Under the pieces are notes generated by a model. That model did not search any database. It was given only the letters and a program-made list of their open reading frames with translations, and was not told where the DNA came from. Position numbers and translations under genes: made by a program. Positions 26,501 through 33,529 of a DNA stretch of 64,000 bases are shown here, piece after piece. Every line of letters begins with the position of its first letter. Positions within the stretch are counted from its first letter, which is position 1. The stretch is from CAVYGN01 sp964413265 (GTDB lineage: Bacteria; Spirochaetota; Brevinematia; Brevinematales; JAOACQ01): positions 1 through 64,000 of the forward strand of contig CAYPRX010000067.1 in the NCBI GenBank assembly GCA_964413265.1, in the 5' to 3' direction.

Positions 26501-26817
26501 ATTCTCCTTGATACCGATACTTCAGAAAAATCTATAGGAAGCCAATGATTGCCATTATCAAAAATAAGGCCAACTTCTGCCATGCTCATAGCTGCCCTGT
26601 CTTTAGTGCCATTGAAGATAACATCTTCCATTTTTTCACCTCGCAGGCTTTTAGCACTTTGCTCTCCAAGCACCCATCTGATCGCCTCAACGATATTTGA
26701 TTTACCGGAACCATTTGAACCGACAATACCTGTAATGCCTTCGACAAGTTCCAGCTGCGTTTTTACGGGGAATGACTTGAAACCCTGCAGATAAAGACCT
26801 CTTAAGTATTTGACCAT
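23581..26817 (-). CDS. smc: Chromosome segregation SMC protein without a recognisable hinge
   Basis: A 1078-aa ATPase that organises chromosomal DNA. The N-terminal head has GSNGSGKSNIVEAIRWVLGE (Walker A). The C-terminal head has LLSGGEKALVAIA (signature) and FVVLDEIDASLDD (Walker B). The middle is long coiled coil. I find no globular hinge with the GxxxxxxGxxxGG pattern. The centre (around residues 480-560) only shows short breaks (DFRGKKPE, LYSDEGSYTKKE). The protein is about 100 residues shorter than most bacterial SMCs. The ATG at 26817 fits the conserved start (VKYLRGLYLQGFKSF) and has AGAGGGG upstream. Confidence 0.95.
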   Translation of the reverse strand: MVKYLRGLYLQGFKSFPVKTQLELVEGITGIVGSNGSGKSNIVEAIRWVLGEQSAKSLRGEKMEDVIFNGTKDRAAMSMAEVGLIFDNGNHWLPIDFSEVSVSRRMFRSGEGQYSINKSRVRLKDIVELFLDTGVGRDSYSIFEQGKIDRLLSESPFERRALFEDFAGISKFKFRKEEAEKKLQNSRINLERLNDIINELEKEVNSLKEQAENASCYQEVKTELHRAELKFEALRKANFEKEIENKTIQKSMHEEKMKPLIDQLMEDENKIIQMEESIQKEEEEFNMIRDEYTHAEREFGELNSRLANNLERKKAMEEQIRNQENRFTEGEERGNDLKSELAEKNSEMNSISSEKESVSEKMRHIEAEIDEFKLSIASLERMSLHLSRGIGFENIISKDDVEKNKQEIIALQTRIENFRAALEEKWNLMKMIEHQINEKKAQMEITEQNISFSTEELKKAVKDIEILQDEEKVLKNKNHDLNIEMKTFHEEASKMDHLILEALEKQSKLIKDFRGKKPELEAEIDLIFADLTVMIRNNSSFESIKTRIETLKTQFSRMREYYESILNVLYSDEGSYTKKETLIRKIDQTGTLLTANTDEIEKIRDRIRDLQVIREGIQNNYNKEQYDSASIKAEIEKLSSDNLTVQESLKIIENHINDISIKIKLKQDITEEMFKIMVDFEGKLLKIKSDLSNNIEELNISKVEYARVDEKYKSLENEIHRIKNQIADIDRMKETYTNDRKDLESSMKEMNAKIIEDETGRSRLSAVIEDYKNNIENKRNFIENMRIAKKSIENKRKNKEESIQKLEKMVAGLDNSISERRGFLSSINDNVQKNYGVDIRSVIVEKGDNFDKISANINELRNELQKLGNVNLLAIEQYQNTKERLDFLSVQKQDSEKAIADIMILIDETNKKSIDQFVSAFEDIRKGFKKIFARLFEGGRADLILDNKKDVLNSGVNIFAEPPGKKFQSISLLSGGEKALVAIAVIFSILYLKPTPFVVLDEIDASLDDDNIERFKSLLNDFKETSQFVIVSHSKSTLEICNTLYGVTMEEMGVSKIVNVAFENADVIFKTIDDELTQ

Positions 26818-26886
26818 TGTCCCCTCTGAACAAAGATAAAAAGAAAGTGTTGCGATTATTATAAAGATTGGAACCTTTTTTATCAA

Positions 26887-27717
26887 TTATGAAGCATAGT
26901 AATAATATACCAGGTATGGAAAGCGCATTTTTATATTCTTAAGAACCTTTTTTTCAATCTGCCTTGCGGCTTCAGCAGATATTGAATATTTATTGCCAAG
27001 TTTGTCGAGGGTTTGTCTGGAATCGTCCTTAAGCCCGTACCTGTTTTTTATTATGTCCCTTTCCCTGTCCGGAAATGAATCGACAGCAGTCATAACATCC
27101 TCTATTAACTTCTTCTTTTCAAAGACAGTTTCGGGATTATACCTGTTATCATGTATTGTCTCCTCCAGTCCATCATCCTGGTCCAATCGAGAGCTGCTAT
27201 ATTGAAATTCTCCATTGCCCTTATAGAGCATAATCATATCAATAACGTCTCTTCTTTTAACCCGAAGGTCTCTTATCATATCTGTGACATGAGGCAATTT
27301 TTCATTTCTTGTGAAATGATCCCTGATATATTTTTTTATTTTTTTATTGACCTCGTCTTTCCTGTAAGATATGCTCACGTTGATCGAAGGTTTGATAAAG
27401 CCCCTCAGTATGGACTGCCTTATCCAGAATGACGCGTATGTTGAAAATTTCACTCCCAGCAGGGGGTTAAATTTTTGCGCTGCCTTCATCAATCCGATGT
27501 TTCCATTTTGAATGATATCCATTAGCGAAGATTTTCCGAAACAATATTCCGCTGCTATTTTAATTACAAGTTTGAGATTGGCATTGATTAATTTTTCAAG
27601 GGCTCCCTGCTCCCCTTTCTTTATCCTTTGAGCAAGGTCTTTCTCTTCATGTCGGGTCAGTCGTGAAAATTTAGATATGCTTTTGATGTACTGCCGGAGT
27701 AGAGTGATATCTTTCAT
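26887..27717 (-). CDS. RNA polymerase sigma factor, RpoD/RpoS-like
   Basis: A 276-aa sigma-70 family protein. Region 1.2 is DITLLRQYIKSISKFSRLT. Region 2 is LINANLKLVIKIA, then DIIQNGNIGLMKAAQKFNP and FSTYASFWIRQSI. Region 3 follows, and region 4 has RERDIIKNRYGL with a helix-turn-helix. It lacks region 1.1 and the large non-conserved insert, so it is more likely an alternative (RpoS/SigB-like) factor than the housekeeping one. It is probably co-transcribed with smc. Its ribosome site (GCAGGGGGAT) lies inside a predicted hairpin. Confidence 0.9.
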   Translation of the reverse strand: MKDITLLRQYIKSISKFSRLTRHEEKDLAQRIKKGEQGALEKLINANLKLVIKIAAEYCFGKSSLMDIIQNGNIGLMKAAQKFNPLLGVKFSTYASFWIRQSILRGFIKPSINVSISYRKDEVNKKIKKYIRDHFTRNEKLPHVTDMIRDLRVKRRDVIDMIMLYKGNGEFQYSSSRLDQDDGLEETIHDNRYNPETVFEKKKLIEDVMTAVDSFPDRERDIIKNRYGLKDDSRQTLDKLGNKYSISAEAARQIEKKVLKNIKMRFPYLVYYYYAS

Positions 27718-27722
27718 ATAAT

Positions 27723-27774
27723 CCCCCTGCTTACATCAATGTGCAATTATTATGCCACAATGCTTAGCAGGGGT
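27723..27774 (-). promoter_or_regulatory. Leader hairpin occluding the sigma-factor ribosome site
   Basis: In the transcript, CCCCTGCT (27773-27766) can pair perfectly with AGCAGGGG (27731-27724). The latter is the ribosome binding site, ending 6-7 nt before the ATG. Inside the 34-nt loop, further pairing is possible (TGTG with CACA, and CA with TG after a mismatch). The layout is that of a translational switch, such as an RNA thermometer or protein-sensitive hairpin. Function is inferred from position only. Confidence 0.55.
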
Positions 27775-27916
27775 ATGAATTTTTTATTCTGCCTTATGCG
27801 TCTGAATTGATAAGGATTTACATTTTCCAGGGTTTGTTGTATGTTTTTTCATACTTTTATTAAATACATCCTCAGGCTAAGTTATATCAAAACTGATATA
27901 TTAAAAATAATAGCTT

Positions 27917-28435
27917 TCACTTGTCAATGCTATCAAGCCACTCGCTGTCACTCTTTTCCAATTCAACTGCTATTTGATAAACTATATCATCTTTTTTGTA
28001 TTTTGTAGACAGCTCAAGAACAAGTTTTTTAATTTTATAAATCTCCATATTTGAAAGAAATTTCCCCATTTTTTGACTGCTTACAAAATTGTTCAGTAAT
28101 TCAAGGACCTTGATATTGCCGCTGGATTCAAAAATATCGGAATACTGTGCTATCTGTTTATAATAGTTGTTTTTAATCAGCATTATAAACAACTTATTTA
28201 TATTTCCTGAAATGAAAGGCGAGATTTCATTTATTTCATTATGCAGATATTCCAGAAGACAAAGGAAATTCTCGATATCCTCTTTTTTTTTATAGCCTGC
28301 TATTATATTATCCATTAATTTTATAAAGCCTTTATTTTCCATGGCAAAGTAATGCCTTAACTCGATAACATCATCGGCGGTAAGCGCGAATATATCTCCA
28401 TATAAAAGGGTTAAAATTCTGGAAGATAATTGCAT
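27917..28435 (-). CDS. Hypothetical 172-aa protein in SpoIIE operon
   Basis: A soluble, mostly helical protein without a recognised domain. It starts at an ATG with GAGGAGAGA and lies 9 bp downstream of the SpoIIE phosphatase gene, so it is surely co-transcribed. Repeated leucine-rich helices (FLCLLEYLHNEIN, VLELLNNFVSS, KIKKLVLELSTKYKKDD) suggest a HEAT/TPR-like helical array. A role as regulator or partner of the phosphatase is only guilt by association. Confidence 0.65.
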   Translation of the reverse strand: MQLSSRILTLLYGDIFALTADDVIELRHYFAMENKGFIKLMDNIIAGYKKKEDIENFLCLLEYLHNEINEISPFISGNINKLFIMLIKNNYYKQIAQYSDIFESSGNIKVLELLNNFVSSQKMGKFLSNMEIYKIKKLVLELSTKYKKDDIVYQIAVELEKSDSEWLDSIDK

Positions 28436-28444
28436 TCTCTCCTC

Positions 28445-30520
28445 TCAAAATAATTCTGTTAACACCATAGTGATATCGTCAATCCTCATCCTTCGTTCTT
28501 TTCCAGTTTCATGCCTTTCTTCTTTTCTCACCTGAATCGTTTTTTCTATTTCCTGCCTCATTTTCTTTATATCAAGTTCTCTGTTACTCTTTATGAAATT
28601 TATAAAATTTTCAGATTCATATGAAAACAAATCAAGTATGCCATCGCTGTAAACAAATATTTTATCACCCGGCGAAACTGACCTTTCTTCCTGTGTATAT
28701 AAAAAGTCCTCTATGATACCAGCCGGAGGAGAATTTTTTATACCGAATGTTTCAACATTTGAATTTTCGCTTAATAAAACTGCTTGAGGGTGTCCGGCTG
28801 AGCTGTAGGTGGCTTTGTTTTCATGCAGATCAAACATAAGGATGAAGATTGTAACAAAACGGCTCCCTTCCATATTAAGATTAATGATTTTTTTATTAAG
28901 CATAACAATAAAATCTGAGAGATTTAAATTTCCTCCGTCTTCAAGGTTCATCTTATAATCCGTATAAATATCTTTGACCAGAACAGTCAGCATTGAAGCC
29001 CCTACGCCATGCCCTGAAACATCTGCCAGCAGAGTTATATATTTCTTTTTTCCCTTAATTTCGACTTCATCCACATAATAAAAATCACCGCCGACTTCAT
29101 CCGATGGCATGAAGATCGCCTGAAACCTGATCTTTTTATTTCGGGGAAGCTGAGAAGGCAGAAGATTTGAATGGATTAATTTCGCCGCTTCCAGATCTTC
29201 CATCAGGTTTTTATTCATTTCCTCCAATTTTTCTCGTGTTTCCATAACATATGTATTGTCTATGAAAAAGATTACAACTCCTTCGAAAGACTTAGAGCTT
29301 TTTATAGGGAAAAATCTGATATTATACCACAAATCACCGAATTTCAGATTCAGAAATGCAAGTTCATCTTCACTGTTTTTTAATTCATTGATCTTATTTC
29401 TGAATTTCTCACCATATTCTCTTGAGAATATCTGGGTAATCTCCATTCCAAGGTAGGTTATACCAGCATCGACAATGTTCTTCACCTTTTCATTTAAAAA
29501 AGTGATTCTGTTTTCTTCATTTAAAAGAAGCATACCGTCACGAGCGTTTTCTACAATACTTTTATTTATAACAGCCTGGCGGCGGATACTTTTCTTCCAT
29601 ATATCCTCTTTGGTTATATCCTTTACCAGGATATAAAAACCCGTAAAGGCATTCTCGAGGAAAATCCTTTTGATAAGTACTTCAGAAACAATAGGTGTTT
29701 CATTATAATCCTTCATTATAATTTCACTCTTCACTTCTTCAGTTTTTTCAGATATTTCAATCGCCTTGCTAAACGAGCCTTGATATTCATCTTCAATTAA
29801 ATCTGTAAATTTTTTATGAGTAGCTTCCATCATTGAAAACCCGAATATTATTTCTGCTCCTTTGTTCCATGTTGTTATGTAAAGATTGATATCAACAGTA
29901 ATAAATGCATAATCTTTAACACTAAGAAGCATCTGGCTTCCTATGTCCTGCTCCCTGTTTTTTACTACATTGATTAAGTCATAAATAACTTCGTTGAGTT
30001 TCTTAGAATTCATAAAAAGTGAAATTTCGGCTCTGTACATCGAAATTATATTGAAATAATATAAAATAAAAAATGCAGATAGCCTCTTATTTTTTATTAT
30101 TGGAACAATAAGACTCATTGGAGTTCTCCTGAAAAGGATTTTATTAATTTTATTTTTCAGGTAATAGAGAGATTTTTTATTTAATTTGTTAAAATTAAAA
30201 AGATCTTTTCCTTTTGATATATCAACTTTTAAATTAGATTTAATTTCCATTTCTGACTTTGAAGCTGAAATTAATGATATCTTATCGTTAGTTATATAAA
30301 AGAATAAAGTTATGTCTGACAGAAAGACTTTTCTGATCTCATCGCTTAGGGCGTTAAAAAAATTTTTTGAAAAATCAATCGATGTTTTTTCAATCTTAAG
30401 GAAATTTCTGAATAATCTTTCAATTAATAGTTCAAAAATATATAAATTCTTAATATAATCAAATAAAATTAAAATTAAAATAAAAAACAAAAGTATTATT
30501 AAAGAATAAAAAATCTCCAT
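28445..30520 (-). CDS. Membrane PAS-PAS-SpoIIE phosphatase
   Basis: A 691-aa protein. One N-terminal membrane helix (about residues 4-28) leads to a GAF-like region (about 45-180) and two PAS domains (about 195-310 and 320-430, the first with KDYAFITVDINLYITTWNKGAEIIFG). A coiled linker joins these to a C-terminal SpoIIE/PP2C domain with GGDFYYVDE, ADVSGHG, SDGILDLFS and IDDITMVL. The metal aspartates are present. It probably integrates intracellular cues and dephosphorylates a STAS protein. AGAGGAAAT precedes the ATG. Confidence 0.9.
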   Translation of the reverse strand: MEIFYSLIILLFFILILILFDYIKNLYIFELLIERLFRNFLKIEKTSIDFSKNFFNALSDEIRKVFLSDITLFFYITNDKISLISASKSEMEIKSNLKVDISKGKDLFNFNKLNKKSLYYLKNKINKILFRRTPMSLIVPIIKNKRLSAFFILYYFNIISMYRAEISLFMNSKKLNEVIYDLINVVKNREQDIGSQMLLSVKDYAFITVDINLYITTWNKGAEIIFGFSMMEATHKKFTDLIEDEYQGSFSKAIEISEKTEEVKSEIIMKDYNETPIVSEVLIKRIFLENAFTGFYILVKDITKEDIWKKSIRRQAVINKSIVENARDGMLLLNEENRITFLNEKVKNIVDAGITYLGMEITQIFSREYGEKFRNKINELKNSEDELAFLNLKFGDLWYNIRFFPIKSSKSFEGVVIFFIDNTYVMETREKLEEMNKNLMEDLEAAKLIHSNLLPSQLPRNKKIRFQAIFMPSDEVGGDFYYVDEVEIKGKKKYITLLADVSGHGVGASMLTVLVKDIYTDYKMNLEDGGNLNLSDFIVMLNKKIINLNMEGSRFVTIFILMFDLHENKATYSSAGHPQAVLLSENSNVETFGIKNSPPAGIIEDFLYTQEERSVSPGDKIFVYSDGILDLFSYESENFINFIKSNRELDIKKMRQEIEKTIQVRKEERHETGKERRMRIDDITMVLTELF

Positions 30521-30549
30521 ATTTCCTCTTTAATCTTCATTGATATTTC

Positions 30550-30777
30550 TTAATTCTTGAAAGAAAGCATAAAATCAGATAAAAAAACGATAGATTTTTC
30601 TTTTGATCTGAGGATCTTTAAAATCATTTTAAAATATGAAAGGGTTGATAAAATATATATATTATTTCTCTCATTTTTATTTGTTTTTCTTTTCATTTGT
30701 TTATATCCATGTAGTAGTCTATAATAGTAACTCCTATTTTTAAACTTATCAAGATTTAAATTTATATCCCGTATCAT
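30550..30777 (-). CDS. Doubtful 75-aa reading frame
   Basis: An open frame of 75 codons upstream of the SpoIIE gene, same strand. It has no ribosome site before its ATG and a composition dominated by K, N, Y, L and I, as expected from AT-rich non-coding DNA. No family is recognised. It is listed because nothing else explains this stretch, but it may be spurious. Confidence 0.2.
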   Translation of the reverse strand: MIRDINLNLDKFKNRSYYYRLLHGYKQMKRKTNKNERNNIYILSTLSYFKMILKILRSKEKSIVFLSDFMLSFKN

Positions 30778-30837
30778 GTTTCATTAATTTTTAATTGTTC
30801 ATTACCTGTTCTTATCTATGGCTGTATTTCACACAAT

Positions 30838-30934
30838 CAGACTGTATCTGCTGTAGTTTGTTGAAGTGGAATATAAAATGTAATTTATAAAACACAGATA
30901 ACGAACAGAATCAGCATAGTATTTATACAGTCTG
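30838..30934. repeat. Long imperfect inverted repeat, about 100 bp
   Basis: CAGACTGTAT (30838-30847) is perfectly repeated inverted at 30925-30934. Inside, TGCTG (30849-30853) pairs with CAGCA (30912-30916) and GTTTGTT (30856-30862) with AACGAAC (30900-30906, one wobble). CACA/TGTG continues outside. It can form a long hairpin in DNA or RNA, between the divergent SpoIIE and lipoprotein genes. It may be a small non-autonomous element or a structured RNA. The rest of 30521-30968 shows no gene I can support with confidence. Confidence 0.5.
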
Positions 30935-30968
30935 TGTGCCTTATTTCCGAAAATATAATCTGGATTTG

Positions 30969-31445
30969 ATGATGAAAATGGCAGGTATAATATCTTTATT
31001 TATTTACTTTTTCCTATCTGCATGCTTTTGTGTTGAGAATTCTCCAACGGATAACTCTAGCAATTTAATCACGAATGTTATAATAAAGGCAAATCAATTT
31101 GGTGTGGTTATATTCTGGGACGGCACTATTGATAGGAACCGGGAAATATTGATATCATTATTCAAGACGACAAATGAAATAACCAATAACGCCGATTTGG
31201 CACACATTACACCATACAAACACTTGACAAATATATATTTTTATGAGGATCCTGATATATGTTCGGGAGTACTATATTATTATCTGGTAACAGTTGAAGG
31301 TAATCCGGTAGTTTTACCCGGTAAAAACGAAAATTCAGTTAGAATTGTTTTCAGCGAAACGAATAATATGCTACAAATAAAGAGTGAGATTATGACTAGC
31401 ACAAATGAAAACTATAAAGAATTTATTAAAAAATTCAATCAGTGA
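30969..31445 (+). CDS. Putative lipoprotein, function unknown
   Basis: About 158 aa, with a signal peptide AGIISLFIYFFLSAC ending in a lipobox-like LSAC, so probably a lipidated envelope protein. The mature part is rich in N, T and S and has a fibronectin-like feel (NQFGVVIFWDGTIDRNREILI, YYYLVTVEGNPVVLPGKNENSVRIVF), but no family is certain. Starts at 30969, 30972 or 30978 (ATG) give the best signal peptide; a GTG at 30936 is also in frame. No clear ribosome site is seen. It overlaps the following TPR gene. Confidence 0.6.
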   Translation: MMKMAGIISLFIYFFLSACFCVENSPTDNSSNLITNVIIKANQFGVVIFWDGTIDRNREILISLFKTTNEITNNADLAHITPYKHLTNIYFYEDPDICSGVLYYYLVTVEGNPVVLPGKNENSVRIVFSETNNMLQIKSEIMTSTNENYKEFIKKFNQ

Positions 31446-32508
31446 GGAGAACATTACGAATAGAGGCGAAAGATTTCTGGTTACAGGGACATATGTTTTA
31501 GTAATTCTTTTTATCACCGGATTTTCTTTTATCATGTTTCAGGACAGGTTTACCAATACGGGTAAAAACGAGACAGCACTCTATCACAAAATCACGGCTT
31601 CGTATGAATTGAAAGAATACCAAAAGGCACTGGCCGAATGCTCAGATTTTAATGCTCAATACCCTGACAGCACAAACAAAGTAACAGTCATGGTTATTGA
31701 AGCTGAAATTTTTTTCACTATTAATGATATCGATAAGACAAGGGATATTATACAAAAAATATTTTCAGAAAATCGGATAGAAAATTCAGATTATGTCCGG
31801 GCCTCAGTGCTTCTTGGGAAAATAACAAAGAATGATGGAATATATGACCCCGTTGTTATGAATTATCTGGAAAATGCCTATTTAAAGGCTGAAGGCCTTC
31901 AAAAGATGGAGATTGCAGGGTTTCTGGGATATCAGGCCCTTTTTAATAGGGATTACAAAACTGCTATAAAATATTTTAACATTTCTACAGGAGAGGAAGG
32001 AATAATAGGGAGAGCAAGAGTATATATTGATCAAGGAAATTACCAGGCCGCTATCCAGGAATATATGAATTTTTTTATTGATTATCCGGACGGGGCCAGA
32101 TATGGCAGGGTAAGAAATGCTTTTATCAAGCAATCACTTTACTTTGCCGGAAATTTAAAAAAAAGCGGTGATTTCAAGAGATCTATTCAATATTATCTTA
32201 ATATCGCTGATATGTTTCCCGATGACCCTTCAGCTTACGAGGCTCTGATAAAAATAGCGGATATATATTCAATCAATAAAAATTATCAGAATGCTGCAGA
32301 TTTTCTCGATAAGGCATGCAGTATCGGCTGTACAAACGGTATCGAGGAAGCTTTGTACAATAAAGCTGTTGTTTACTATCAATGGGGGAAAAAAAACGAA
32401 TCAATAAAGCTCTTCAAGGAACTTCAGCAAAAATACCCTTCTGGTTCATTCAGCAGGAAATCTGGGGACTGGATTGAACTTATAAAAAAAGATATCGAAA
32501 ATAATTAA
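31405..32508 (+). CDS. TPR-repeat protein with N-terminal membrane anchor
   Basis: A 367-aa protein with one membrane helix at about residues 27-44, followed by TPR-like repeats (YELKEYQKALAECSDFNAQYPDS, QGNYQAAIQEYMNFFIDYPDG, SGDFKRSIQYYLNIADMFPDD, QWGKKNESIKLFKELQQKYPSG). This resembles YfgM/BamD-type scaffold proteins facing the periplasm. The only upstream ATG (31405) lies inside the preceding gene without a ribosome site. A GTGAGGAG motif at 31440-31447 sits ideally before an ATT at 31453, a possible rare start codon. Confidence 0.8.
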   Translation: MKTIKNLLKNSISEENITNRGERFLVTGTYVLVILFITGFSFIMFQDRFTNTGKNETALYHKITASYELKEYQKALAECSDFNAQYPDSTNKVTVMVIEAEIFFTINDIDKTRDIIQKIFSENRIENSDYVRASVLLGKITKNDGIYDPVVMNYLENAYLKAEGLQKMEIAGFLGYQALFNRDYKTAIKYFNISTGEEGIIGRARVYIDQGNYQAAIQEYMNFFIDYPDGARYGRVRNAFIKQSLYFAGNLKKSGDFKRSIQYYLNIADMFPDDPSAYEALIKIADIYSINKNYQNAADFLDKACSIGCTNGIEEALYNKAVVYYQWGKKNESIKLFKELQQKYPSGSFSRKSGDWIELIKKDIENN

Positions 32509-32682
32509 GGGCAGTTCCAAAATCTCAGTATCGAAGCGCACCCTTCGGGTGTATGCTCACGAGGGTATTCGTCATGTATGGCATTAATCTAAACACCATG
32601 TCGGACACAAGACTTTCTAAAATCAGTCTTATGTTCGCCAGACAGCCAGTGGCCGTCAGCCCGCAATTAGAACTGTCCTTAA
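32505..32682. mobile_element. Putative MITE with TTAA target duplication
   Basis: A 170-bp unit (32509-32678) bounded by imperfect terminal inverted repeats. The left end reads TTAAGGGCAGTTCCAA (32505-32520), and the right end, read inward, TTAAGGACAGTTCTAA; 14 of 16 bases match, including the flanking TTAA copies. No transposase is encoded. A short hairpin (CACCC-TTC-GGGTG, 32539-32551) lies inside. The right TTAA supplies the stop codon of the O-methyltransferase gene. A third, near-identical end lies at 33428-33443. Confidence 0.6.
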
Positions 32683-33269
32683 GATTTCCTGCAGACAAAT
32701 TCTCCCTTCCCTATAGGAATGGTAAGACAATCCAGATCAGGAATATTTTGAGCTTTGTCTATCATGGGTTTTATTTCGCTGTAATGATTGAGGGCATTAT
32801 CCGAAACCAGTATTCCGCCTTTTATCAATCTTGGATAGATTATATCAAAGCATCCCTCATAAATTTCTTTCTCGGCATCTAAAAAACAAAATGAGATATT
32901 ATTCAGTGAATTTCCTTTATACAGGAAATCCCCTTCTATTAAATCGACATAGTTTTCAATTCTTGCCAGTCTGAATGTTTCCTTTGCAATTGATATCTTT
33001 TCAGGCAGGATTTCATAGGTTTTTATTTTGATATTTCTGAGTTTTGCTGCAAGAGAAAGCCACATTGTAGAGTAACCGGCACTGGTTCCGATTTCAACAA
33101 ATTCCCCATCGGGGCAAAGTGAAGCCATTAGTGCAATGAACCTGCCCGTTTCCGGGGGTATCTGCCTGAGCCGTTTCAGCCTTGGGGTACTGTTGCTCCT
33201 GTCGATTCTGTCAATTTCCTCAAGGTATTTCATCCTTTCGGCCATTTCCCCGCCTATCTCATGAAACAT
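32679..33269 (-). CDS. O-methyltransferase, CCoAOMT-like class I
   Basis: A 196-aa SAM-dependent enzyme: GRFIALMASLCPDGEFVEIGTSAGYSTMWLSLAA (motif I), KTYEILPEKISIAKETF (acidic motif II), ISFCFLDAEKE (metal-binding Asp position) and GGILVSDNAL. These match small bacterial O-methyltransferases of the caffeoyl-CoA type, which are metal-dependent and often of unknown substrate. AAGGAGCC precedes the ATG. The stop codon is the TTAA at the edge of the adjacent inverted-repeat element, so insertion happened exactly at the gene's end without truncating it. Confidence 0.85.
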   Translation of the reverse strand: MFHEIGGEMAERMKYLEEIDRIDRSNSTPRLKRLRQIPPETGRFIALMASLCPDGEFVEIGTSAGYSTMWLSLAAKLRNIKIKTYEILPEKISIAKETFRLARIENYVDLIEGDFLYKGNSLNNISFCFLDAEKEIYEGCFDIIYPRLIKGGILVSDNALNHYSEIKPMIDKAQNIPDLDCLTIPIGKGEFVCRKS

Positions 33270-33427
33270 ATAAGGCTCCTTCGATTGAGTGCGAAAAATA
33301 AACCGCGGTGGTAAGGCATTATTACATGTACAATTAGCCTAACTTAATTTAAAATGATAGTCAAGGTTAACAAAAGGGAGGGTCATTAACAATGACAAAA
33401 ATAAGAGAGGTCATAAAAGTTAATATA

Positions 33428-33443
33428 TTGGAACAGCCCTTAA
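33428..33443 (-). repeat. Solo copy of the TTAA-element terminal repeat
   Basis: Read on the minus strand this is TTAAGGGCTGTTCCAA. It matches the left end of the element at 32505-32520 in 15 of 16 positions and is in opposite orientation. It lies upstream of the O-methyltransferase gene. It is either a degenerate remnant or the true far end of a unit carrying that gene. Confidence 0.55.
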
Positions 33444-33472
33444 TTTTCGTTCAAAGCCTCCGGGGTGTTTAA

Positions 33473-33501
33473 TTGAGTTTTTAGATTCTATCTCATATAA
33501 T
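33473..33501 (+). promoter_or_regulatory. Predicted sigma-70 promoter of parAB
   Basis: TTGAGT (33473-33478), a 17-bp spacer and a perfect TATAAT (33496-33501), 28 bp before the parA ATG, whose ribosome site is GCGGAGG. Confidence 0.65.
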
Positions 33502-33529
33502 CTATTAATAAGGACAACGCGGAGGATAA

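Noticed and set aside
26818..26886. N-terminal 23-residue extension of SMC (hydrophobic, signal-like)
   Set aside because: The conserved SMC start and the ribosome site support the ATG at 26817; the extension is 5' leader.
32553..32882. Open frame across the MITE into the O-methyltransferase gene, opposite strand
   Set aside because: It has no homology signal and runs antisense through a well-supported gene.
33392..33472. 26-aa frame with a GGGAGG-like site before parA
   Set aside because: It spans the TTAA-element end and ends at the parA promoter; composition and position argue for chance.
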